DNA from: a virus
Reading direction: 5' to 3' (one strand)
DNA: 23,285 bases
IMG/VR virus record: IMGVR_UViG_3300025010_000852
Span: 1 to 23,285 of that record
Position 1 is the first letter of the stretch; each line of letters begins with the position of its first letter. Positions 16,646-23,285 of the stretch are shown here, one piece after another. A program made the position numbers and the translations under genes. The notes beneath the pieces are model-generated. The model did no database searches. It worked only from the letters and a program-made list of their open reading frames with translations, and had not been told where the DNA came from.

Positions 16646-18241
16646 TTAGTTAAAAATGTATTTATTTAATATTTCTTCAATATTATCAAAATCCCAATAC
16701 CATATTTCAAGTAAATTTATATTATTATTCCATGCATAAATACATTTTCTTTGATCGTGTTCTAATTGTTTTTTAAATTGTTCTTCTGATTCATGGAATC
16801 CTGGTATATATTTTTCATGCTGTTCACCTTGATATTCAATCAATAAATTTAATTTGGGTATGTAAAAATCATAAGATAATAAACCATTTCCCAAACCTAC
16901 TAAACCATTAAATTTCATTTGAGGAATAAAATAATTCTTATTATATTTATCTTCATCAATTAAATTATCAAAATCTTCTTGTGATATTTTAATCCAATTT
17001 TTATTAATTAATATTCTATCTATTTCTTTTTCACCTTTACTTTTACAGCATTCAGGACAACCAAATCCACTATTTCTACTATAAATATATGCTTCCCATT
17101 CATGCTCACATTCTTTACATACCCACCAAGCGTATTTGCCACTGTTGGGACAAAACTCTTCAGGTCTTTTTTCATTCTTCTTATAATCCCATTCTTCACA
17201 TAATTCAGGATTATTAACTAGTAAATTATAGTCTTTTGAAGGTAATTGTCCTGCACAATAAGGGCAACCACAACCAGAATTTCTACTATTAATTGTCGCA
17301 GGCCACTCATGTCCTTTATCACATTGCCACCAAATATCTTTACTACCACTTACAGTAACATCAAAAGGAGTCAAATCACCGTTCAACGTAGGATGCCACT
17401 GTTTTGCAAGTTCAGGGTTTTTAGTTGCAAGACAATTGGATAAGGCAATTTGTTTACCAACACAAACTCCACAACCTTGATTATTTGTTATTATTTGATC
17501 TATACTTGCTCTAAATTCTTCTCCACAATTTTCTTTTAAACATTTCCATTTTAATTTCTTTTTACTTCCTTCATATGTATCACTTAATAATTCAAACGGT
17601 TTATTATTTAATTTACACCATAGTTTTATATTTTGTATTGTATAAGGATTAGATTTATTGAATTTATCTGGTGTAGTTTTTTGTTGTAAATCATTCCATG
17701 TTATAAAATAATAATAATCTTCATTATCTTTTAATATAAGTTTTGAAGCAGAATTAACATATTCATCACTTATTAATTCATAATTTAAATTACGTATAAA
17801 TTTTTTAACTTGTTCATATGTAAGTTTTGAATTTTCTATACGTTTAATATTTTGACAAATAGGACACTTTGTACCACTTAAAAAACTATGTGGTGTAACA
17901 GGCCATTCATGATCGCATTTATTATGTTTTATCAATATATTTGTTTTATTATTTATATATTCACCAATAACTTCATATTCATCACCAACTAATTGATAAA
18001 CTTCTTCTTTAAATTGTTTTGTATCTTTTTTATTATTGCCAGAACACTTAGTACATCTAATATTTTTATTTAAAAAACTATCAGGATAAATACTCCATTC
18101 ATAATTACTACAACTTTCATTATTATGCCTAATCTTAACTTTTATTCTAGCATTAATATATTCGTCTAATATAGTATATTCATCCCCAACTAAATTATAT
18201 ACTGCTTGTAAAAATTCATCGTTAGTTCTTTTTCTTGGCAT
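16646..18241 (-). CDS. Zinc-ribbon homing-type endonuclease with PD-(D/E)XK-like C-terminus
   Basis: A 531-residue protein. Two N-terminal repeats (about 8-66 and 76-131, each with LVGDEY, EYIN and a terminal CxxC) resemble DUF723-type DNA-binding units; a degenerate third lies at 141-215. Treble-clef or DUF4379-like fingers follow at 222-262, 270-330 (NPELAKQWHP...WWQCDKGHEW...CPYC) and 337-399 (NPELCEEWDY...CPECC). The last 130 residues are nuclease-like: GEKEIDRIL (403-411), YDFYIP with Asp 458, and LIEYQGEQHE with Glu 469 and Gln 471, matching Vsr or PD-(D/E)XK-type nucleases seen in phage homing enzymes. The ATG at 18241 follows AAGGAGG. It sits between two intact tail genes, so it seems free-standing, not intron-borne. 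A weak TATAAT is upstream. Confidence 0.75.
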   Translation of the reverse strand: MPRKRTNDEFLQAVYNLVGDEYTILDEYINARIKVKIRHNNESCSNYEWSIYPDSFLNKNIRCTKCSGNNKKDTKQFKEEVYQLVGDEYEVIGEYINNKTNILIKHNKCDHEWPVTPHSFLSGTKCPICQNIKRIENSKLTYEQVKKFIRNLNYELISDEYVNSASKLILKDNEDYYYFITWNDLQQKTTPDKFNKSNPYTIQNIKLWCKLNNKPFELLSDTYEGSKKKLKWKCLKENCGEEFRASIDQIITNNQGCGVCVGKQIALSNCLATKNPELAKQWHPTLNGDLTPFDVTVSGSKDIWWQCDKGHEWPATINSRNSGCGCPYCAGQLPSKDYNLLVNNPELCEEWDYKKNEKRPEEFCPNSGKYAWWVCKECEHEWEAYIYSRNSGFGCPECCKSKGEKEIDRILINKNWIKISQEDFDNLIDEDKYNKNYFIPQMKFNGLVGLGNGLLSYDFYIPKLNLLIEYQGEQHEKYIPGFHESEEQFKKQLEHDQRKCIYAWNNNINLLEIWYWDFDNIEEILNKYIFN

Positions 18242-18305
18242 ATTAAATTAAATCCTCCTTATTTATAAATATTATAATATTATTCCTCACTCAAAAATAA
18301 AAATA

Positions 18306-18338
18306 GAGATGGGTAGAGAGGAGGTTCTACCCATTTTT
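18306..18338. terminator. Bidirectional terminator before the endonuclease gene
   Basis: ATGGGTAGA (18309-18317) pairs with TCTACCCAT (18326-18334). On the plus strand it runs into TTTTT; on the minus strand it is followed by CTCTATTTTTATTTTT. A second smaller hairpin (GTAGG/CCTAC, 18341-18359) precedes it on the minus strand. It would end transcription of the two small genes to its right, so the endonuclease may depend on read-through or its own weak promoter. Confidence 0.75.
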
Positions 18339-18405
18339 CAGTAGGTTAATTACTCCTACCTATCCCTATAAAATTATATTCATAATTAATCAATCAATCA
18401 AACAA

Positions 18406-18609
18406 TTAAAATCTACCAGTCAATTCAAACTTTTCAATCTGCTGACCAGTATACTTACCATCGCAAAAATTCTCAAATTCCTTATAATTTAAATCAGTAA
18501 AAAATTTTATTTCAACACTCAAAGCATACGCAATATGACAATATTTGTAATTGCACAGCATTAAATTTTCTGAACCTTCTGCACATATAATTGGTTTTCT
18601 TTTCAACAT
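18406..18609 (-). CDS. Small hypothetical protein, 67 residues
   Basis: A short soluble protein (MLKRKPIICAEGSENLMLCN...) with three cysteines in the first 25 residues and a second cluster of acidic and aromatic residues (FFTDLNYKEFENFCDGKY). No family recognised. AGGAG lies 11 bases before the ATG at 18609. It is 20 bases downstream of the next gene to the right and probably in the same transcript, ended by the hairpin at 18306-18338. Function unknown. Confidence 0.55.
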   Translation of the reverse strand: MLKRKPIICAEGSENLMLCNYKYCHIAYALSVEIKFFTDLNYKEFENFCDGKYTGQQIEKFELTGRF

Positions 18610-18629
18610 TTATCCAATCACTCCTACCC

Positions 18630-18953
18630 CTAATAATTATACTCAACAAATATTTCCGCACCACAACACATACTCAAAATTACCTGTTCAGCACCCATAC
18701 TAGGAGCAATAGGATTCCTATGTATGTCTAAAATATCATCTATCCTAATCATCAAATTCTCATATTCACGTTCCTCATTATACTCCAAAAACCCAAACTG
18801 ATACTTACCATTCACAAAACTAAGGAACTCAAAACCATCATACAGCACGTTCACAATAACCGTTTCTGTTTTAACTTCCAACCATACAGGCTTTCCTAAC
18901 AATCCTTCCATAATTTCTTCAAATTGTAAATTAGTTAATTGATTGTATTCCAT
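18630..18953 (-). CDS. Small hypothetical protein, 107 residues
   Basis: A soluble protein, MEYNQLTNLQFEEIMEGLLG then VWLEVKTETVIVNVLYDGFE, with a beta-rich core and a final ILSMCCGAEIFVEYNY that resembles short SH3- or barrel-like phage proteins. It is not assigned to a known family. The in-frame TTG at 18965 touches GGAG directly and cannot be used, so ATG 18953 (AAAGGAG, 12 bases away) is the start. It has its own promoter at 19013-19041 and is followed by the 67-residue gene. These two could be a moron pair expressed in the lysogen; the function is unknown. Confidence 0.6.
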   Translation of the reverse strand: MEYNQLTNLQFEEIMEGLLGKPVWLEVKTETVIVNVLYDGFEFLSFVNGKYQFGFLEYNEEREYENLMIRIDDILDIHRNPIAPSMGAEQVILSMCCGAEIFVEYNY

Positions 18954-19012
18954 AAAATAAAACAACTCCTTTTCTAATATTGTAAGGGAAAACTTATCCT
19001 TTACTTGATATT

Positions 19013-19041
19013 AGTATAAAGGAATTTGCTTGGGTATACAA
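19013..19041 (-). promoter_or_regulatory. Promoter of the 107- and 67-residue gene pair
   Basis: TTGTAT (19036-19041) and TATACT (19013-19018) are 17 bases apart on the minus strand. Upstream, the 10-base sequence AAATAACTAT occurs twice (near 19065 and 19097). Confidence 0.55.
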
Positions 19042-19131
19042 ATCTGTTAACCCATCATATTCGGTTAAATAACTATATTATGGTTGAATATCATCAAATA
19101 ACTATTATTTACATAGAATATCTCTATATTC

Positions 19132-19476
19132 CTAAATATCCTTACTATTCAAATAATCATTAATATATTTTTCCATCTCATAAATCTTTTGCTGTATGCG
19201 TACTAATTCCAATATTAATTGTTCAGTATCCTCTAAATTAGAATCATTAATTTTATTTGTATATATTTTATGTTGAAGAATTTCTTTATCACAAAATAAT
19301 TCTCTCAATTTATTAATTGAATCCAAATATTCAGGTTGTTCTTTATCCAAAAATATAGTAATAATATCTCTAACAAAATCTGAAACATTTTTACCTTGTT
19401 TCTTAGCTGTAGATTCAATACGCTTTTTTAATCCAGGTGTTACTCTTATTATTAATTTATCATCTTTAACTGCCAT
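19132..19476 (-). CDS. Ribbon-helix-helix (CopG/Arc-type) regulator
   Basis: A 114-residue protein. Residues 1-45 are a ribbon-helix-helix: strand KLIIRVTPGLKKRI, then helices ESTAKKQGKNVSDFVRDIIT. The rest (about 50-114) is a coiled coil, probably for oligomerisation. The start is ATG 19476, 9 bases after AAGGAG; a GTG three bases earlier is also in frame. The promoter just upstream (TTGAAA-17-TATAAT) has a palindrome TATGCATA in its spacer, so autoregulation is likely. A small hairpin (GAATAT/ATATTC) follows the stop. It could be an antitoxin, but the next gene is 178 bases away with its own promoter and shows no toxin motif, so I call it a regulator. Confidence 0.75.
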   Translation of the reverse strand: MAVKDDKLIIRVTPGLKKRIESTAKKQGKNVSDFVRDIITIFLDKEQPEYLDSINKLRELFCDKEILQHKIYTNKINDSNLEDTEQLILELVRIQQKIYEMEKYINDYLNSKDI

Positions 19477-19500
19477 CACAACTCACTCCTTATCCACTAT

Positions 19501-19529
19501 ATTATACACTATGCATATGTAATTTTCAA
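19501..19529 (-). promoter_or_regulatory. Promoter/operator of the ribbon-helix-helix gene
   Basis: TTGAAA (19524-19529) and TATAAT (19501-19506) are 17 bases apart. The palindrome TATGCATA (19510-19517) in the spacer is a plausible site for the ribbon-helix-helix protein. Confidence 0.75.
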
Positions 19530-19636
19530 AAGTAGAAAGGAAGCAACATATCAAATCATAGTAACACATCAAACCCACTAAACCAATACTAAACCAACTA
19601 AAAATTCTAATATCATATTAACATACCTATCACATA

Positions 19637-19697
19637 AAGTCAAGTATAATTATTTTTATATTCTATTAACAAAGACAATAATAATTATACTTGACTT
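19637..19697. repeat. 61-base element with 18-bp perfect inverted repeat
   Basis: AAGTCAAGTATAATTATT (19637-19654) and its exact reverse complement (19680-19697) flank 25 AT-rich bases. Each arm holds TTGACTT and TATAAT-like sequence reading outward. It lies in the 250-base gap between the PIN gene stop and the ribbon-helix-helix promoter. The rest of that gap holds no convincing gene. It could be a terminator, a protein-binding site or a small mobile-element remnant; no transposase is present. Confidence 0.65.
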
Positions 19698-19729
19698 ATA
19701 CACATACCAACATTCAAATTAACTAACTA

Positions 19730-20230
19730 TCAACTAACACAACCTTTAACATTCTCATTCTCTTCATTCTTGCTTTTCTCATTCTCATCTTTAACCATCT
19801 CACAAAAATCTCTCGCACTCAAAACTTTAAATCCTAATTTATCAACATCATGCATACCACTTTTAAAATCATCTGAAATTAAATAGTCTGCTTTACCTTT
19901 CATCGCACATTTCAAAAACATAGAATCAAATTTATCATTGATTTCAGGTGTAACAGTATTAATAGTATTGACAGAAGTAGAATAATAAAATGATTCCATT
20001 ATATATTGAAGTAACAATATTCTATTTTTAATATCAATAATATTATACCTTGCAAAATTTTTTGCTACATAAACTAATTCACCTATAGTATCTTGTGAAA
20101 ATAATAAATATATTTGTTTATTATCAACCATATTCATTATCTTAATATATTCATTATCTTCTTCAGAAGAAAATAATCCATTAATAAAAATATTGGTATC
20201 AAGAACAATTTTAGGTGGTTTATATCTCAT
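19730..20230 (-). CDS. PIN-domain ribonuclease, probable toxin
   Basis: A 166-residue protein of the PIN_3 (COG1569-like) type. It has the expected acidic residues: Asp 11 in IVLDTNIFINGL, Glu 51 in QDTIGEL, Asp 102 in FDSMFLKCA, and Asp 115 and 120-121 in KADYLISDD. These would bind metal and cut RNA. The C-terminal tail from about 147 is charged and low-complexity (DENEKSKNEENENVKG). The ATG at 20230 overlaps the end of the upstream small gene by 11 bases, which with the PIN fold suggests a toxin-antitoxin pair. There is a strong promoter upstream of both. Typical roles are growth control or phage defence; the RNA target is unknown. Confidence 0.85.
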   Translation of the reverse strand: MRYKPPKIVLDTNIFINGLFSSEEDNEYIKIMNMVDNKQIYLLFSQDTIGELVYVAKNFARYNIIDIKNRILLLQYIMESFYYSTSVNTINTVTPEINDKFDSMFLKCAMKGKADYLISDDFKSGMHDVDKLGFKVLSARDFCEMVKDENEKSKNEENENVKGCVS

Positions 20231-20489
20231 ATCTTTTAATCCCCAATGTTTTTCTAATTTCTTTATTTGTTAACCCTTTTTCCTTTATTGCCATTTGAGC
20301 AATTTTTCTAATATTACTCATACAATTAAAATTTGTATTTTCCTCTAATTCAACTGTAGAATCTTTTATTTGAATTCCCATCGTCATTCTTCCAACCCTC
20401 CTTTTTAAAGGTTTAGTTCCTCGTCTTGTTATACCAACATTCCTTTTATGAGATTTTCTTGTTGCTCTTGATTTAATCCGTATTACCAT
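20220..20489 (-). CDS. Small basic protein, putative antitoxin for the PIN RNase
   Basis: An 89-residue protein with a very basic N-terminus (MVIRIKSRATRKSHKRNVGI) and a C-terminal helical part (IRKIAQMAIKEKGLTNKEIR, then KTLGIKRYEI) that could be a short helix-turn-helix. It overlaps the PIN gene by 11 bases, the usual order for an antitoxin upstream of its toxin, and follows a near-consensus promoter. ATG 20489 has GGGAG 9 bases before it; an internal ATG (MTMGIQIKDS) is also possible. No antitoxin family is recognised, so the assignment rests on position and DNA/RNA-binding-like composition. It might alternatively be a DNA-binding regulator only. Confidence 0.6.
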   Translation of the reverse strand: MVIRIKSRATRKSHKRNVGITRRGTKPLKRRVGRMTMGIQIKDSTVELEENTNFNCMSNIRKIAQMAIKEKGLTNKEIRKTLGIKRYEI

Positions 20490-20512
20490 AAAATCACACT
20501 CCCATCTAAAGT

Positions 20513-20521
20513 ATTATACCA
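20513..20521 (-). promoter_or_regulatory. Extended -10 box close to the small basic gene
   Basis: TGGTATAAT on the minus strand has the TGn extension and lies 24 bases before ATG 20489. It could be a second start site downstream of the main promoter. No good -35 is visible. Confidence 0.4.
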
Positions 20522-20568
20522 TATGTGTAATCACAAATAAAATATCTTATTGTGCTTACATTAATAGC

Positions 20569-20597
20569 ATTATACAATAAGGGAGTAAGTGTGTCAA
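20569..20597 (-). promoter_or_regulatory. Consensus promoter of the PIN operon
   Basis: TTGACA (20592-20597) and TATAAT (20569-20574) are exactly 17 bases apart, a perfect match to the vegetative consensus. The start would be near 20562, about 73 bases before ATG 20489. The region 20561-20620 is similar to 12881-12940 in front of the XRE gene. Confidence 0.85.
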
Positions 20598-20639
20598 GCA
20601 AAATATCAATATATTTATATTTATATTCTAAAAATCCCA

Positions 20640-21428
20640 CTAATAATACTTAAATTGATATTTAAAATAAAACTTTACATTACCTAATATCCTCAACGTA
20701 TTTAAACCAGGAGGAATAGATAAAAATTCAAAATTAAAATTATCATACCTACTTGTATTTAATAAAGATGTTGTAATAAGTTCATTTTCATTACTTACTG
20801 ATATTTCTTCTTGATCTATCAAATCAGTAAATTTAAATTGTATATTATTATTTGATAAATTTTGAATTACAAAATCTCCATTACCAACTTTAGTAATATA
20901 TATCTCTGGTTTACAATCCACATCACCTTTATTATTAAATATAATATCTGTCCATAATATATTTTCAGACATATCATATATATTTGATTGATAAACAGGT
21001 GAATAGCAATATGGTGAATTACAAATAAACGATAATGTAACATATCCTTGGTTAATACAATTGTGAGATATAATAGGATCGCCATCTAACATTATATAAT
21101 ATATTTTTGTAATAGAAGTATTATCAGATGATTCATCAATAAATGTTAAAGGAATAAAATATTGACTGTCAATTGTTCTTGCCAATAAACGTAAATCATC
21201 AGATGTAAATGTATTTTCAAATGCAAATGTTGCATTAAATTTTAATACAGATGGTTTTTTATAAGTTAAATATGGATTTTCCCTACCTTTTATATATGTT
21301 AATTCAATTTCTCTTGAATATATAAATGGTTCTTCTTGCATTCCAGTATTAATATTACAATGAATTAATTTTAATTCTTGATTAGATATACCATTTATAG
21401 TAAAATTAGTTGATGATTTTATTAAAAT
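20640..21428 (-). CDS. Distal tail protein (Dit)
   Basis: A protein of about 262 residues with the siphophage distal tail profile: an N-terminal region (FTINGISNQELKLIHCNINT, REIELTYIKGRENPYLTYKK), a belt domain with FAFENTFTSDDLRLLARTI, and a C-terminal galectin-like part (GYVTLSFICNSPYCYSPVY, LNTLRILGNVKFYFKYQFKYY). It forms the ring joining the tail tube to the Tal hub. The frame opens at GTG 21437, but that GTG lies inside the best Shine-Dalgarno match (GAAAGTAGGTG). An ATT at 21428 sits 8 bases after AGG, the ideal distance, so I propose ATT as start. It follows the tape measure gene, as usual, but is unusually separated from Tal. Confidence 0.8.
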   Translation of the reverse strand: MLIKSSTNFTINGISNQELKLIHCNINTGMQEEPFIYSREIELTYIKGRENPYLTYKKPSVLKFNATFAFENTFTSDDLRLLARTIDSQYFIPLTFIDESSDNTSITKIYYIMLDGDPIISHNCINQGYVTLSFICNSPYCYSPVYQSNIYDMSENILWTDIIFNNKGDVDCKPEIYITKVGNGDFVIQNLSNNNIQFKFTDLIDQEEISVSNENELITTSLLNTSRYDNFNFEFLSIPPGLNTLRILGNVKFYFKYQFKYY

Positions 21429-21461
21429 ATGTTTCACCTACTTTCTACTTTCAATAAAATA

Positions 21462-21500
21462 ATAGAGTAGTAATATGTTTTTAAATTATTACTACTCTAT
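21462..21500. terminator. 14-bp perfect hairpin between tape measure and Dit
   Basis: ATAGAGTAGTAATA (21462-21475) pairs with TATTACTACTCTAT (21487-21500) around an 11-base loop. On the minus strand it is followed by TATTTTATT, so it could be a weak terminator that lowers Dit expression, or an mRNA-protecting hairpin. Confidence 0.5.
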
Positions 21501-21518
21501 AAAATAAATATAATAATA

Positions 21519-23285
21519 TTAAATTTGTTTACCAAATTTTCTAACTCCATTTATTAAATACTTTGTTACATTATCAATATCACTCTTACTATTTGCATTC
21601 ATATTTGCAACTTCAACTGTAAGATTATAAATGTTTCCACCACTTGTCGCTACAGAAGGAGTTATATTTGGTATAAAGCTATTAACAAAATTCTGCATAT
21701 TAGGAATGAAATTTTTCATTACATTATTTTGTGGTATTGCAAGTTCACCTTTAAGCATTTTAACTACAGTTTCATTAGATTGAGTATTAAATAATTTATT
21801 TACAATATCCATTATTTTATTAGTAGGTTTATTAGCAATAATACCACCTTCATGATATATATCAATTATTCCATTATTCCATTCTACATCATGTCCTAAT
21901 GCTTCTGCTACTTCTCTTATACCTACTAAAGAATCATTTCCTTCTATTTTTTTATAAGCAAAACTTTTACCACCTATAATAACTGGTGTTCCTTCTCCAT
22001 CCCAACTTACACTTTCCCCTAATGCATTTGCTAATGTAACTGATTTCATAATTGCTGTACCATCAGTATTTTCATAACTTCCTGGTGAAAATGTGGCTAT
22101 TGGAGATGGTGTATTGCCAGAATTACTAGAGTTATTGCTAGAATTGTTATTAGAATTGTTATTGCTACTACTTGTACTACTACCACTACTGCCTAAATTT
22201 CCAGTCAATTGATTAATACTATTATTTATCTCACTTGCAAGAGTATTCCCAACACCTTGACCTAAATTGCTAATATTATTTTTTACAAATGTTAATAATC
22301 TAGTTAATTCTGATATAGTATTGTCGATATTACCCTTCATTAATTCTTGACTTATATTAGAAAAATTAATTTCATTATCAATCATATCTTGATAATATTT
22401 TTCTGTTTCATCTTTAATTTTTTCTAATCTTTCTTTCTCTGCATCATATTTATCATCTTCGGCATCTTGCTTTTCTTTAATATCTTTTTCATAAGCATCT
22501 AACTGATCATTTAAAGAATCTTTTAATAATTCTTTTTCTCTATCTTTTTGAGTTTTAGATATTTCTAAATCTATTTCTGAAAGTTCTTTTAATAATTCTT
22601 CTTTTTTTGCTTTTGCTTCATAAGAATCATCATTTCCCAAATAATCAATTTGCTTCTGAATATCTAATTTTTCTTCATTTAATTTTTTAATATTATCTTC
22701 ATAATCTTCTGTGGAAGATAATTCATCTAGCAATTTTAATTTCTGATTGATAGAATCTTCATATTGATCCAATTCATCATCAAGATTTTCTTTTACTTTA
22801 TCATGTCTTTTATCTTCTGCTTCCATTTGTTCATCAATTGCTTCTAATGCTATATCTTTTTCTTTCTCGTAGGCATCTTTGATTAGTGAAATTGTATCAT
22901 CTATGATTTGTTTTTTATTGTCATACAATGCTTTTTGATTATCTAATATCTCTATTGTTGTATCGCTTATTGCTTTCTGTAATTCTTGATATCTTAATGT
23001 TCCTACAATAGTATCTGCTAATTCTTTTTGATATATTGCTTGTTTTTCTAATAAAGCAGATTTTATATTAGAATATTGAATAATTTCATTTTTTAAAGCA
23101 TTATTATATTCTTCCGTTCCTTTTTCATTCATCTCTTGTTGAGATTGAGCAATTTTTATTGCTTCATTATACTTATCTATTTTATTTGTTACTTCTTCAA
23201 TCTCACTAGATGTTATTTCTGCTTGTTTATCAGATATTTCTTTCTGTTTATTCCACCATTCAGCAGATAATGCTTTTCTTTTTTC
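21519..23285 (-). CDS. Tape measure protein, C-terminal part, start beyond the window edge
   Basis: The open frame reaches the right edge, leaving 588 visible residues. Residues about 1-310 are long, charged coiled coil (EKDIALEAIDEQMEAEDKRH, REKELLKDSLNDQLDAYEKD). A Ser/Asn linker spans 365-395. At 405-478 is a module (MKSVTLANALGESVSWDG, IIGGKSFAYKKIEG, SLVGIREVAEALGHDVEW) that resembles half or one stalk domain, as in the secreted protein at 13061-13639. The end has YHEGGIIANKPTNK, SFIPNI and IYNLTVEVANMNANSKSD, typical of tape measure C-termini. It sets tail length and is followed by Dit. No membrane segment is visible in this part. Confidence 0.8.
   Translation of the reverse strand, partial: EKRKALSAEWWNKQKEISDKQAEITSSEIEEVTNKIDKYNEAIKIAQSQQEMNEKGTEEYNNALKNEIIQYSNIKSALLEKQAIYQKELADTIVGTLRYQELQKAISDTTIEILDNQKALYDNKKQIIDDTISLIKDAYEKEKDIALEAIDEQMEAEDKRHDKVKENLDDELDQYEDSINQKLKLLDELSSTEDYEDNIKKLNEEKLDIQKQIDYLGNDDSYEAKAKKEELLKELSEIDLEISKTQKDREKELLKDSLNDQLDAYEKDIKEKQDAEDDKYDAEKERLEKIKDETEKYYQDMIDNEINFSNISQELMKGNIDNTISELTRLLTFVKNNISNLGQGVGNTLASEINNSINQLTGNLGSSGSSTSSSNNNSNNNSSNNSSNSGNTPSPIATFSPGSYENTDGTAIMKSVTLANALGESVSWDGEGTPVIIGGKSFAYKKIEGNDSLVGIREVAEALGHDVEWNNGIIDIYHEGGIIANKPTNKIMDIVNKLFNTQSNETVVKMLKGELAIPQNNVMKNFIPNMQNFVNSFIPNITPSVATSGGNIYNLTVEVANMNANSKSDIDNVTKYLINGVRKFGKQI

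Noticed and set aside
17246-17443. Plus-strand 65-codon reading frame
   Set aside because: It is complementary to the zinc-finger part of the endonuclease; the Cys and Pro codons there create an open antisense frame.
18630-19476. Ribbon-helix-helix gene and the 107-residue gene as a toxin-antitoxin pair
   Set aside because: The genes are separated by 178 bases with a separate promoter, and the second protein shows no toxin motif.
16588-20639. Group I or II intron or intein carrying the homing-type nuclease
   Set aside because: Dit and Tal on either side are complete with proper ends, and I see no intron core or splicing motifs.
1-23285. CRISPR array or insertion sequence
   Set aside because: No regularly spaced direct repeats and no transposase were found.

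Overview
The window is a very AT-rich stretch with strong AGGAGG-type ribosome binding sites, sigma-A-like promoters and siphophage tail genes of the kind found in Gram-positive hosts. It looks like the tail and tail-fibre part of a phage or prophage of a low-GC Firmicute, probably Clostridium-like. No terminase, capsid, integrase or replication gene is visible, so prophage, lytic phage and phage-plasmid cannot be told apart here.

The late genes run on the minus strand, right to left. They begin with the C-terminal part of the tape measure protein (21519-23285) and the distal tail protein Dit (20640-21428). A block of non-structural genes follows (16646-20489): a PIN-domain RNase with a small basic partner, a ribbon-helix-helix regulator, two small unknown proteins and a zinc-ribbon endonuclease that resembles a homing enzyme. 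The tail-associated baseplate/fibre protein Tal (13642-16587) comes next, although Dit and Tal are usually adjacent. A second accessory block (10864-13639) contains a secreted stalk-domain protein on the plus strand, an XRE repressor, a zinc-site protein coupled to a Bro-N/KilAC antirepressor, and two tiny genes that overlap tail to tail on opposite strands.

The host-recognition end of the operon then resumes (630-10685): a small coiled-coil protein, a fibronectin-III fibre protein, a BppU-like protein, two small unknown proteins, a very large multidomain tail protein ending in a glycoside-hydrolase-like barrel, another small protein and a fibre or decoration protein. At the left edge an XhlA-like gene marks the start of the lysis cassette.

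Three patterns stand out. The accessory genes carry their own good promoters inside the late operon. The promoters of the XRE gene and the PIN operon are similar over 60 bases although they lie 7.7 kb apart. Several structural genes have a well-placed Shine-Dalgarno sequence in front of TTG, and in two cases apparently ATT or ATC, whereas nearly all the accessory genes start with ATG.
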